This document shows, piece after piece, positions 1-8,700 of a stretch of DNA of 64,000 nucleotides (within the stretch, counting starts at the first letter, position 1; the number at the start of each line of letters is the position of its first letter). The DNA lies in assembly GCA_037176705.1 (NCBI GenBank), contig JBAWUJ010000111.1, positions 124,001-188,000 of the forward strand. The letters are read 5' to 3'. The notes beneath the pieces are model-generated. The model saw nothing but the letters and a program-made list of their open reading frames with translations. It was not told the DNA's origin and made no database searches. The position numbers and the translations under genes are program-made. Source of the DNA: Molossus alvarezi. Taxonomy: Eukaryota; Chordata; Mammalia; Chiroptera; Molossidae.

Positions 1-294
1 GGAGTGGAAACGGTCCTGGTGCACACTGCAACTGTTTTCAGAGAGGTAGGGACTGTCGTGTCTTAGGTCAAATAAGTACTTTTGAAACATAAGTCCATCA
101 AATCAACGTGTTCATAGTTATTGCCTGATCCGCCCGCGCCCGCCCAGCCCCCAGCACACCAGGCCAACCCCAGCCGGCCTCGCCCCCCCCACCCTGACAC
201 ACACACACACGCACCCCCACGGACACGCACACCGCCCCGCCCCCCCACACACACACTGACACAGCAGCGCCCAGTCACGGCCCGTTAGAGATCC

Positions 295-310
295 GGTCCA
301 CTGGTGGACC
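295..310. repeat. Short perfect hairpin in the 5' CpG block (unit 1 example)
   Basis: GGTCCAC (295-301) and GTGGACC (304-310) are perfect inverted arms separated by TG, with GC-rich flanks that could extend the stem with one bulge. It is present in every unit. Confidence 0.6.
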
Positions 311-603
311 CGGTCGCTGTCCGTTGCAGCGGCCAAGTCCGGTGCCGGGCAACCTGTCTCTCCGGTCGCCCAGGCAACCGGCGCGGTCTCGCGTCCCCCG
401 CAAGTCGTCCTCGCTCGTTCGGTGCCTCGATCGCGTGACCGCGGTTCTGCGGGCAGACCCGGAAGCGGGCCGGAGAGAGGCACACACGCACAGACACTCC
501 CTCCCTCCCTCGCACACAGACACACACGGGCCTCCACACCTCCCTCGCTCCCTCCCCCCCTCCCCCCCTTGGCCTCTGGCCAAATACAAATACAGAATCA
601 GTC

Positions 604-609
604 AATAAA
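604..609 (+). promoter_or_regulatory. AATAAA polyadenylation-signal-like motif (unit 1 example)
   Basis: AATAAA lies in a short AT-rich island (583-620) inside otherwise GC-rich DNA and is followed by GT/CT-rich sequence at 626-650. That is the usual arrangement of a poly(A) site on the plus strand. It would suit transcripts starting in the CpG island of the previous unit. Use is unproven. Confidence 0.3.
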
Positions 610-815
610 ACATTTCAATATCGCCGTGCTCTCGTCCTGTTCACGGGCTTTGCGTCAGTCTGCGGCGGCGGCGGCCCGGGCAGAGACCCTGAGAGGGCCG
701 AGGAGATCTCCCCCTCCCTTTTGACCTGGAGAATGTTCAGTGGGCTGGCGAGGGAAGAGCGGCTGCCAGCCGCCGAGCCGGCCCGCGCGGTTTGTTTCTC
801 ACGGAAGGCTTCCGG

Positions 816-2100
816 GCCCGTGAGGAGGGAGACGATCTGGTGGGAGACCTAAGAGTGTAGTGAGACATCAGGAGGGATACCTCGACTGGGAACATCCTCC
901 CTGAGGAGCAAGGGTTTCCCTTCCCACCCCGGGCCCCCACCCAGCTCAGGATCCCAGTACCAGGAAGAGACGTCCCCATCCCTTGTGGCTGTGCAAACCA
1001 CCGGGGATCGAGGTCCAGGCTGAGGCTGCCGGGGTCCCAGGCAGTTCCTTTGAAAGGGCCTGCCCACGCACGGAGCTCCGGGGACCCTCTTTCTGCGGGC
1101 TGCAGAGTGGGGGTGGGTGGCAGGGAGGGACAGCGGCAGCTTGAAAGGCACCAGAGACATCCCTGGGAAGAACTGAGTCAGTCGTTGGCATTGGGGTGAG
1201 AGCTGGAGGGGCAGCTTTGTCCCAGGCACACGTGCTGGTGGAGGCTGCTGTTCCATGGGTGAGCCCTTCCCTGGCGGGGCAGGCAGCCCGGTGGGCGGGC
1301 GCGCACCGTCCCTGGGACTCTGGTGACCTAGCACCCACTGTCTGGGCCACCCTGGTGATTGCCTGAGGCCCCGCCCCACGGCACATTCAGGCCCACCCAA
1401 GCGGTGTCCATTGATTTTTCCCTAGGATTGGCCTGTCTTGGCTCCCGCTTCACGAGGTCCTAAATTCTCTGAAACCAACAACACCTGGCCTCAGCGAGCC
1501 CCATACCTCCTCTGGCTCACTGGCCCCAGGCCTGGCAGTAGTAGCAGCCAGCGTTGGGCCCCAGCTTGACATTGCCTAGGCACCTCCAAGACCAGCACAG
1601 AAGGCAGCCATGTGTAGATCGCTTTGTAGCTTATGTCTGGTGGCCCCGGGGAGAACACACAGGGGCAGTGGCTGACCTCGCCCCGGAGCCAGCCTAGAAG
1701 AGTTGGCCTTTCCTTTGCTCCTTTTCCCTTCAGAATATTACAATGGCATCCTCAGTACCTGGAGGTGGGTCTTTGTGCTTCTTTCTCAATAGGCTGTACG
1801 TATGTGTTCTTTTTCTTTTTTCTCTCTTTCCTCCCTCCCTCCCTCCCTCTCTGGCTAGAGCCCTTTGGGGCTCAGGGCAAGACTGAGGAAGTTGTACAGA
1901 GAGCTCCCACATGCCCACGGCCCTGTAGTCCCTGCTCTTTCTTCCCCAAGTCACACACGGGCAGGCACGCAGGCACCCAATGCGTGAATTTTCTGAGGCC
2001 CAGAGGCCTGCTGCAGAACTTAGGATGAAAACCCTACCCTGCTCTTTTCCAGAAAGACAGGCATGGGCCTAAGCAAGGTGGCCTGGCCTGGGCTGGGCCT
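816..2100. other. Mixed unique sequence without recognisable gene (unit 1 example)
   Basis: This is moderately GC-rich DNA with no convincing coding frame, RNA gene or transposon. Notable points are a GGCGGGGC/GGGCGGGCGCGC patch near 1275-1302, a GC box at 1366-1377, a CACGTG E-box near 1230, and a polypyrimidine tract with CCCTCCCT repeats at 1805-1851 followed by GGCTAG. Variable sites are 1096, 1107, about 1187 and 1818-1819. Confidence 0.7.
1805..1851 (+). repeat. Polypyrimidine tract with CCCT repeat (unit 1 example)
   Basis: T-rich sequence runs into TCCC tetramers at 1830-1850. Units 1 and 4 have TT at the position where all other complete units have GC (1818-1819 in unit 1). Confidence 0.85.
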
Positions 2101-2134
2101 GGGGAGTGGGGGTGGGGTTAGGGGGTGGGAAGGG
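2101..2134 (+). repeat. G-run tract with quadruplex potential (unit 1 example)
   Basis: At least five runs of three to five G separated by loops of one to three bases, including GGGGTTAGGGGG, meet the usual G-quadruplex pattern on the plus strand. Unit 3 has one G replaced by C here. Confidence 0.7.
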
Positions 2135-2340
2135 AAGGCCAGGGCCACTTATTCCAAGCGAACAGCAATGGCTTGATTCAAATGCAGAGAGCCTGGGACT
2201 TTGCCTGAGGCTTCTACAACTCCCCCACACTTAGGCCACTGATTCCAAGCTGCAGGAAGGGAGCAGGGTCAGTCTGGAGCTGAAAGAGTTCGCCTCCATG
2301 TGCCAAAGCCGAAAACTGCCCTCCAGCCTCTGAGAAAGGG

Positions 2341-2407
2341 CAGGGTGTGGGTGGGGGTGAGGTGGCGGTTGGGTGGTGGTGGTGGTGGTGGTGAGCGGTG
2401 GCGGTTT
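2341..2407 (+). repeat. GGT microsatellite in G-rich DNA (unit 1 example)
   Basis: Seven GGT triplets (2372-2392) are flanked by GGTGG/GGCGG variants and more G-runs. Copy number looks the same in all units. Confidence 0.85.
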
Positions 2408-2630
2408 AGGGGTGCAAGTGCAGGGCATCCAAGGAGAAGTTAAAGAGTCCATCTCGGCGTCATAGATTCCCCAGGCCAAACGCCGGTGTGGAGTGATGAG
2501 GGTCCAGGGAGGCCTGGTAGGGGATGAATGGACTCAGTAACCCTGTGTCTCGGTAACAACAAGCACACTCGTACTGAAACACTGTGCTCCAGCTGACGAT
2601 TTTGGTAACTCACCTTTAGGTACCCTTCAC

Positions 2631-2680
2631 ATGGATGGATGGAGAGATGGTTGGGTGGGTGGGTGGATGGATGGATGGTG
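2631..2680 (+). repeat. GGAT/GGGT tetranucleotide repeat (unit 1 example)
   Basis: GGAT repeats, an interruption, GGGT repeats, then GGAT repeats again. Identical in all units as far as read. Confidence 0.85.
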
Positions 2681-2699
2681 AGCACTGAACTGGACAGAC

Positions 2700-3240
2700 A
2701 GGACACACCGATCCTCCCTCCGACCACCGATTTCCAAGGGTAGGTCCGGGCCTAGGACATGGGCAACCCCCCATCAAGTGAATTTAGTTAACACCTTTGT
2801 AATTTGGACCATCAGTGAGTTTAGTGTAGGTCTCTGGGTCTGTGAGGCACTACACAGGCCTCCCCTGAGCTCGCCTGTGTTCCTATGTGTATGTGGCCGC
2901 TGCTACGCGCACACGCGCGCACACACACGGTACTCTCCTCCGGAGAGCCCTGACTCCTAAGTCGTGATCCAGGGGTTGTTTGAAACATCACCCCAAAGAG
3001 TGGACCCCAGGAGGGGGATGTGAACATATGTCCTAGATGCCAGTGAACTGTGTGTTCTTAAAAGGGTTCAGATCTGAGGTCGTAGGTGATGTTTATATTT
3101 ACTACCCTGCAATGAGAACCTAGAAACAAGTCAGGACATCAAAAATCCCTCTCTTTGAAAGTCAGGGAGTTCCTGCATGTGTCAGAGAGGGTCCCCTATT
3201 TGTCTCCTGGCCTTCCACAGAATTCACCCCAGGACCTGAG
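2700..3240. other. Plainer, less GC-rich sequence with the short/long haplotype cluster (unit 1 example)
   Basis: No gene seen. It includes an alternating purine-pyrimidine stretch of CG and CA dinucleotides near 2906-2928 that could adopt Z-DNA. Three linked variants at about 2848, 2899 and 3000 separate units 1, 8 and partly 4 from the rest. Confidence 0.7.
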
Positions 3241-3279
3241 GTGTAATCTTTGAGTCTGATGAGTTTTTTGAGTCATTCT

Positions 3280-3424
3280 TTGTTGTTGCTGGTGCTGGTG
3301 CTGGTGCTGGTGCTGGTGCTGGTGCTGGTGCTGGTGCGGGTCCTGGTGTTGGTGGTGCTTCTGCTGCAGCTGCTGCTGCCGCTGCTGCCGCTGCTGGTGC
3401 TGCTGCTGCTGCTGGTGCTGGTTC
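3280..3424 (+). repeat. Compound CTGGTG / CTG minisatellite (unit 1 example)
   Basis: TTG triplets lead into eight exact CTGGTG hexamers (3289-3336), then an interrupted CTG/CCG/GTG triplet tract to about 3424. Units 1, 3, 4, 7 and 8 have eight hexamers; units 2, 5, 6, 9, 10 and 11 have seven. The rest of the tract is constant. This is the only repeat-copy polymorphism noticed between units. A Leu-Val-rich open frame crosses it purely because of the repeat. Confidence 0.95.
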
Positions 3425-3479
3425 TTCAGTTAATCCTCACCCGAGGGTATTTCCTTGATTTGCAGTTGGACACTGAAAT

Positions 3480-3775
3480 GGCAGGATAATTCTGGGAGAA
3501 GAGGAACGGAGAAACCGAGGCAGGAAAGTTAAACAGAGCCAAAGAGCTTTGCGGGACGTGTTTAGCAGGGCCTTGTCTTGAGAACCAGGCCAACAGACTC
3601 TATTTGTCACAGAAGTGTGCAGCAGAGGAGGGGGCACGGAAGGGGAGAGGGGGAGAATTCAGACACCACTCATCCTGAAGTTGTTGGGACAGCAGGGAGG
3701 GAGGGAGGGAGAGAGGAAGGAGGAAAGAAGAGTGTAAAGGAATGGACCAAGCAACCAAGCAACCAAGCGACAAAA
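3480..3775 (+). repeat. Purine-rich segment with GGGA and ACCAAGCA repeats (unit 1 example)
   Basis: The plus strand is strongly purine-biased. It contains GGGA tetramers (about 3694-3711) and three tandem ACCAAGCA-type octamers (3746-3769). No coding signal is seen. Confidence 0.75.
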
Positions 3776-3961
3776 GAGGCAGGTCCTTCCCAGGAATAGA
3801 CCAAAGAAAAGGGGAGACTTTTGGAGTCCAACTGCACCAGGAATATCTAGGCGAGGAACTCAAACACAAAAACTTCCAGACAGAAGGGGATGTGAGGCAG
3901 AAAAGGCTCTTTAGATGAGCTGACAGCCTGCCTGTGCTTCCTAGGCCAGACGCGTAGGTGG

Positions 3962-4050
3962 GCTCGCTCCGTTTCCGTAATAAATGTGCATGAGTTCAGG
4001 TTGTGCTCCATTCACTTGCACTCACGTTGCAATAAATTCACGGAGCGAGC
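3962..4050. repeat. Inverted repeat enclosing two AATAAA motifs (unit 1 example)
   Basis: GCTCGCTCCG (3962-3971) and CGGAGCGAGC (4041-4050) are perfect 10-bp inverted arms around a 69-base AT-richer spacer. AATAAA occurs just inside each arm (about 3979-3984 and 4031-4036). It ends 72 bp before the CTCF-type motif and is kept in all complete units; the C/A variant at 4058 lies just outside. Confidence 0.7.
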
Positions 4051-4121
4051 GGAAAGCCGATGTTATGTGCAGTGTCTCCTCCACCTCCTTCCCCATGAGA
4101 ACACAAAGATCCAGTCTGGGG

Positions 4122-4136
4122 ACAGCCCTCTGCCGG
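4122..4136 (-). promoter_or_regulatory. Candidate CTCF site, unit 1
   Basis: ACAGCCCTCTGCCGG reads CCGGCAGAGGGCTGT on the minus strand. It matches the known 15-base CTCF core consensus CCASYAGRKGGCRSY at 13 positions by hand; the mismatches are at positions 3 and 13. The central CAGAGGGC is the most informative part and is perfect. It lies about 950 bp before the GC boxes and 72 bp after an inverted repeat. A T/G variant at 4115 lies seven bases outside the motif. Binding is not shown by sequence alone. Confidence 0.55.
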
Positions 4137-4214
4137 TGATTCAGGGGATCGTCCAGTCACACCTCTCTGGTGTCTGTGAGCGGCGGTGCAGGTCCCATTT
4201 TCATCACAGGCGGC

Positions 4215-4760
4215 CTTTGAGAGGGAGTGGGAGGGGGGCAGGGGGTATGGTCAAGTGGGAGGGCAGGAGGGAGCGGGAAGAGGGAACTCTGCAACACCTC
4301 ATGAGTTTATTCTCTTTGGCTTTCCCCACACACTCACTGCTTCAAGAAGCAATGTGGAGTCACACCAAGATTCCCCACGGGAGAACAGGAAGGAGGGGTT
4401 GACGGCAGGCAAGTTTCCTTAGTAGGCCTCCTCCTCGCCCAGCCGCACCACTTGCCCTTGGCAGAGATTCCAGCGCCAGGCAAGGGGAGGAGTGGGGGCG
4501 AAAGCTTCACAGTGCCCAAAGGGTAGGGCCCCCGGCCCATGGGAAGCTGGAGGCAGGCGGGCCGAGCAGTAGAGGGGTGTCCCGTGGAACACATCTGCCG
4601 CTTTTCCATCGGACTGGAGCTTGGTGGGTTGTCGGGGCGGCGGCCCAAACACACGGGTGGAGGGGGGCGCTCGCCTAGGGCGGGACTTTTGGGGGGGTTG
4701 CCCCGCCGGTTCGGGGCCCGCCGCCACAGGAGTGGTTCGCGGTGTCCTGCCAGGAATCCC
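4215..4760. other. GC-rich segment between the CTCF-type motif and the donor-like site (unit 1 example)
   Basis: G-runs at 4222-4247 have quadruplex potential. A GC-rich stretch at 4625-4740 holds GGGGGGCGCT (about 4662-4671), which resembles half of a CTCF motif but lacks the CCAC part. Overlapping open frames of up to 216 codons on both strands here look like chance frames in GC-rich DNA. Confidence 0.6.
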
Positions 4761-4899
4761 TCCGTCACCCTCTTCAGTCCACCAAACCCCCTTTTTGTCT
4801 GGGAAAAGTGGACATGTGTAAAGAGGAGAAGCAAACGGACGACACAGCTCGGAGAGGCCGATTCACGTGGATTTTGTTTCCACGCGACACAGGTGTCAA

Positions 4900-4908
4900 G
4901 AAGTAAGT
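4900..4908 (+). other. Splice-donor-like GAA-GTAAGT, unit 1; lost in units 5, 9 and 11
   Basis: GT at 4903-4904 followed by AAGT gives a perfect intronic donor half, though the exon ends in A rather than G. In units 5, 9 and 11 the T is G (27787, 50669, 62105), which destroys the GT. A polypyrimidine tract and CAG acceptor follow at 5349-5487, so an intron of about 585 bp is conceivable. No transcript evidence is available here. Confidence 0.3.
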
Positions 4909-5071
4909 GTAAGGGATGAGGCCCCCACCTGCATTTCTCAGACCCGTGAAAGTAGTTTTCATGGCAGGTACTGCCGCGTGTCATTTGCCCCTACCCTGCT
5001 CCTACACACCGCCTTCCTTTTCCCCGGGGCGCAGGTGTGCTGCTAATTGCCACCATTCAGGGCGGCCGCGG

Positions 5072-5095
5072 CCCCGCCCCCTTCGCCCCGCCCCC
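5072..5095. promoter_or_regulatory. Paired GC boxes, unit 1
   Basis: Two CCCCGCCCCC elements separated by TTCG, directly after a NotI site. They match the Sp1/KLF-type GC box in the reverse orientation. Both boxes are unchanged in every unit. Confidence 0.6.
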
Positions 5096-5220
5096 GTCCT
5101 GACGGCCCATCCCCCTGTGCGCCGACCCGGCCAGCTGTCAACCTCCTCTGTGCGGAGCTTATCACAGCCGCCACCGGGCAGGTGCTGCGCGATTGCCACA
5201 CGTCACAGTGAGGCCAGCCG

Positions 5221-5255
5221 GATCGCATCGCATCACATCGCATCGCATCGCATCC
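5221..5255 (+). repeat. CATCG pentanucleotide repeat (unit 1 example)
   Basis: Seven near-exact 5-bp repeats of CATCG, one of them CATCA, inside the CpG island. Identical in every complete unit. Confidence 0.9.
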
Positions 5256-5264
5256 TGACTAACG

Positions 5265-5286
5265 GGGCCACGGAGACGCGTGGCCC
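5265..5286. repeat. Hairpin in the CpG island (unit 1 example)
   Basis: GGGCCACG (5265-5272) and CGTGGCCC (5279-5286) are perfect 8-bp inverted arms around a six-base loop that overlaps an ACGCGT (MluI) palindrome. Present in every complete unit. Confidence 0.65.
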
Positions 5287-5348
5287 AGCGCTCGGGAGCC
5301 CGGGCTCGTGGTCGATTCACGGCAGCGGGAGGGTGCTTGGGACACTTG

Positions 5349-5460
5349 TCTTCTCTCCTCTGTTCTCTGCTTCTCTCTCTCTCTCGCTCGCTCTCTCTCT
5401 CTGTGTCTCTCTCTCCCGCCCCGCCCCCGTCTCCCTCTCCTCCTCTCTCTCACCCCCCTA
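5349..5460 (+). repeat. Long CT-rich polypyrimidine tract (unit 1 example)
   Basis: About 110 bases are almost entirely C and T, including CT dinucleotide runs and a GC box. It could serve as a splice polypyrimidine tract or form triplex DNA. Its length does not vary between units, unusually for a CT repeat. Confidence 0.85.
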
Positions 5461-5487
5461 GTCTCATAGAGCTCTCCTGTCTTGCAG

Positions 5488-5703
5488 GACAGGGAATTTC
5501 GCGGAGTCGTGGAAGGGACTGCTCCCCTAGGCCCCTCCTGTGCCGAGGAAGGTCAGGCGGGCAAGCGGATCCCCGGGCGGATTTGGGGATTTCCTCGGAG
5601 CGAGGAGGCAGCTTCTCTGTGCGATCTCGGTTCCGGCGGAGGACACCTGCTGCGGGCAGCGAAGCCGGACCCCGGTGGCCTGGGGTTTGGGCCGGCGCCG
5701 CCG
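5488..5703 (+). other. Possible 216-bp exon (unit 1 example)
   Basis: The segment is bounded by a strong acceptor (long pyrimidine tract, CTTGCAG ending at 5487) and a GTACGT donor at 5704. Its length is a multiple of three and several frames are open across it, but the encoded residues resemble no family known to me and open frames are expected in such GC-rich DNA. It is more likely part of a noncoding transcript, if it is an exon at all. Confidence 0.25.
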
Positions 5704-8700
5704 GTACGTCAACCATCCACAGGAGTGGAAACGGTCCTGGTGCACACTGCAACTGTTTTCAGAGAGGTAGGGACTGTCGTGTCTTAGGTCAAATAAGTAC
5801 TTTTGAAACATAAGTCCATCAAATCAACGTGTTCATAGTTATTGCCTGATCCGCCCGCGCCCGCCCAGCCCCCAGCACACCAGGCCAACCCCAGCCGGCC
5901 TCGCCCCCCCCACCCTGACACACACACACACGCACCCCCACGGACACGCACACCGCCCCGCCCCCACACACACACACTGACACAGCAGCGCCCAGTCACG
6001 GCCCGTTAGAGATCCGGTCCACTGGTGGACCCGGTCGCTGTCCGTTGCAGCGGCCAAGTCCGGTGCCGGGCAACCTGTCTCTCCGGTCGCCCAGGCAACC
6101 GGCGCGGTCTCGCGTCCCCCGCAAGTCGTCCTCGCTCGTTCGGTGCCTCGATCGCGTGACCGCGGTTCTGCGGGCAGACCCGGAAGCGGGCCGGAGAGAG
6201 GCACACACGCACAGACACTCCCTCCCTCCCTCGCACACAGACACACACGGGCCTCCACACCTCCCTCGCTCCCTCCCCCCCTCCCCCCCTTGGCCTCTGG
6301 CCAAATACAAATACAGAATCAGTCAATAAAACATTTCAATATCGCCGTGCTCTCGTCCTGTTCACGGGCTTTGCGTCAGTCTGCGGCGGCGGCGGCCCGG
6401 GCAGAGACCCTGAGAGGGCCGAGGAGATCTCCCCCTCCCTTTTGACCTGGAGAATGTTCAGTGGGCTGGCGAGGGAAGAGCGGCTGCCAGCCGCCGAGCC
6501 GGCCCGCGCGGTTTGTTTCTCACGGAAGGCTTCCGGGCCCGTGAGGAGGGAGACGATCTGGTGGGAGACCTAAGAGTGTAGTGAGACATCAGGAGGGATA
6601 CCTCGACTGGGAACATCCTCCCTGAGGAGCAAGGGTTTCCCTTCCCACCCCGGGCCCCCACCCAGCTCAGGATCCCAGTACCAGGAAGAGACGTCCCCAT
6701 CCCTTGTGGCTGTGCAAACCACCGGGGATCGAGGTCCAGGCTGAGGCTGCCGGGGTCCCAGGCAGTTCCTTTGAAAGGGCCTGCCCACGCACGGAGCTCC
6801 GGGGACCCTCTTTCTGCGGGCTGCAGAGTGGGGGTGGGTGGCAGGGAGGGACAGCGGCAGCTTGAAAGGCACCAGAGACATCCCTGGGAAGAACTGAGTC
6901 AGTCCTTTGGCATTGGGGTGAGAGCTGGAGGGGCAGCTTTGTCCCAGGCACACGTGCTGGTGGAGGCTGCTGTTCCATGGGTGAGCCCTTCCCTGGCGGG
7001 GCAGGCAGCCCGGTGGGCGGGCGCGCACCGTCCCTGGGACTCTGGTGACCTAGCACCCACTGTCTGGGCCACCCTGGTGATTGCCTGAGGCCCCGCCCCA
7101 CGGCACATTCAGGCCCACCCAAGCGGTGTCCATTGATTTTTCCCTAGGATTGGCCTGTCTTGGCTCCCGCTTCACGAGGTCCTAAATTCTCTGAAACCAA
7201 CAACACCTGGCCTCAGCGAGCCCCATACCTCCTCTGGCTCACTGGCCCCAGGCCTGGCAGTAGTAGCAGCCAGCGTTGGGCCCCAGCTTGACATTGCCTA
7301 GGCACCTCCAAGACCAGCACAGAAGGCAGCCATGTGTAGATCGCTTTGTAGCTTATGTCTGGTGGCCCCGGGGAGAACACACAGGGGCAGTGGCTGACCT
7401 CGCCCCGGAGCCAGCCTAGAAGAGTTGGCCTTTCCTTTGCTCCTTTTCCCTTCAGAATATTACAATGGCATCCTCAGTACCTGGAGGTGGGTCTTTGTGC
7501 TTCTTTCTCAATAGGCTGTACGTATGTGTTCTTTTTCTTGCTTCTCTCTTTCCTCCCTCCCTCCCTCCCTCTCTGGCTAGAGCCCTTTGGGGCTCAGGGC
7601 AAGACTGAGGAAGTTGTACAGAGAGCTCCCACATGCCCACGGCCCTGTAGTCCCTGCTCTTTCTTCCCCAAGTCACACACGGGCAGGCACGCAGGCACCC
7701 AATGCGTGAATTTTCTGAGGCCCAGAGGCCTGCTGCAGAACTTAGGATGAAAACCCTACCCTGCTCTTTTCCAGAAAGACAGGCATGGGCCTAAGCAAGG
7801 TGGCCTGGCCTGGGCTGGGCCTGGGGAGTGGGGGTGGGGTTAGGGGGTGGGAAGGGAAGGCCAGGGCCACTTATTCCAAGCGAACAGCAATGGCTTGATT
7901 CAAATGCAGAGAGCCTGGGACTTTGCCTGAGGCTTCTACAACTCCCCCACACTTAGGCCACTGATTCCAAGCTGCAGGAAGGGAGCAGGGTCAGTCTGGA
8001 GCTGAAAGAGTTCGCCTCCATGTGCCAAAGCCGAAAACTGCCCTCCAGCCTCTGAGAAAGGGCAGGGTGTGGGTGGGGGTGAGGTGGCGGTTGGGTGGTG
8101 GTGGTGGTGGTGGTGAGCGGTGGCGGTTTAGGGGTGCAAGTGCAGGGCATCCAAGGAGAAGTTAAAGAGTCCATCTCGGAGTCATAGATTCCCCAGGCCA
8201 AACGCCGGTGTGGAGTGATGAGGGTCCAGGGAGGCCTGGTAGGGGATGAATGGACTCAGTAACCCTGTGTCTCGGTAACAACAAGCACACTCGTACTGAA
8301 ACACTGTGCTCCAGCTGACGATTTTGGTAACTCACCTTTAGGTACCCTTCACATGGATGGATGGAGAGATGGTTGGGTGGGTGGGTGGATGGATGGATGG
8401 TGAGCACTGAACTGGACAGACAGGACACACCGATCCTCCCTCCGACCACCGATTTCCAAGGGTAGGTCCGGGCCTAGGACATGGGCAACCCCCCATCAAG
8501 TGAATTTAGTTAACACCTTTGTAATTTGGACCATCAGTGAGTTTAGTGTAGGTCTCTGGGTCTGTGAGGCCACTACACAGGCCTCCCCTGAGCTCGCCTG
8601 TGTTCCTATGTGTATGTGGCCCCTGCTACGCGCACACGCGCGCACACACACGGTACTCTCCTCCGGAGAGCCCTGACTCCTAAGTCGTGATCCAGGGGTT

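Larger units (their letters stand above)
121..815. promoter_or_regulatory. CpG-rich block at the 5' side of the unit (unit 1 example)
   Basis: CpG is dense here, for example around 340-480 and in the CGG run at 661-679, in contrast with the AT-richer 60-120 just before it. The block also holds CA tracts (198-213, 247-256), a C-run of eight at about 183-190, C/T runs at 537-570 and a hairpin at 295-310. Together with the CpG island at the end of the preceding unit it would form a roughly 1.5-kb CpG-rich domain spanning every unit junction, broken by about 130 bp of AT-richer sequence. The same block recurs in each unit. Confidence 0.65.
1..5721 (+). repeat. Macrosatellite unit 1 (5721 bp), reference for sub-unit features
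   Basis: This unit has eight CTGGTG copies (3289-3336). It carries the short-form cluster near 2848-3000: one base missing at GAGGCAC, G at 2899 and one base missing at CAAAGAG. It has TT rather than GC at 1818-1819, C at 245, C at 2458, C at 4058, T at 4115 and T at 4904. A private change at about 1187-1190 (GTCGTTGG where all other units have GTCCTTTGG) removes one further base and accounts for the 5721-bp length. It mixes variants typical of units 4 and 8. Confidence 0.97.
5020..5745. promoter_or_regulatory. CpG island at the 3' side of the unit (unit 1 example)
   Basis: By hand count 5041-5140 alone contains 11 CpG. The island holds a NotI site (GCGGCCGC, 5062-5069), two CCCCGCCCCC GC boxes (5072-5081 and 5086-5095), a third GC box near 5416-5427, a CATCG repeat and a long CT tract. 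No TATA box is evident, so any promoter would be of the dispersed GC-box type. The direction of transcription cannot be settled from sequence. It is the best promoter candidate in the unit and recurs in all eleven complete units. Confidence 0.6.

Noticed and set aside
63..537. Cysteine/valine-rich minus-strand frames resembling cysteine-rich peptides
   Set aside because: The Cys-Val runs come from CA dinucleotide repeats read in reverse. A single extra C in unit 12 shifts the frame.
2101..2134. GGGGTTAGGGGG as interstitial telomeric repeat
   Set aside because: Only one TTAGGG-like copy occurs, inside a general G-rich tract.
3250..3489. Leu/Val-rich open frame that looks like a membrane segment or signal peptide
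   Set aside because: It is a direct translation of the CTGGTG/CTG repeat and starts at a TTG codon.
4654..4672. GGAGGGGGGCGCT as a second CTCF site
   Set aside because: The GGGGGCGCT half fits but the CCAC half is missing; the site at 4122-4136 is a clearly better match.
4700..4735. GGTTCGGGGCC resembling a tRNA B box
   Set aside because: No matching A box, acceptor stem or cloverleaf was found around it.
4334..4984. 216-codon minus-strand open frame, the longest in a unit and present in all eleven complete units
   Set aside because: It overlaps other open frames on both strands in GC-rich DNA, has no recognisable domain, and its conservation only reflects near-identical units. The few variants that hit it change amino acids.
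5280..5813. 177-codon plus-strand frame with Leu/Ser runs
   Set aside because: The Leu-Ser runs come from the CT tract, and three frames are open in the same place.
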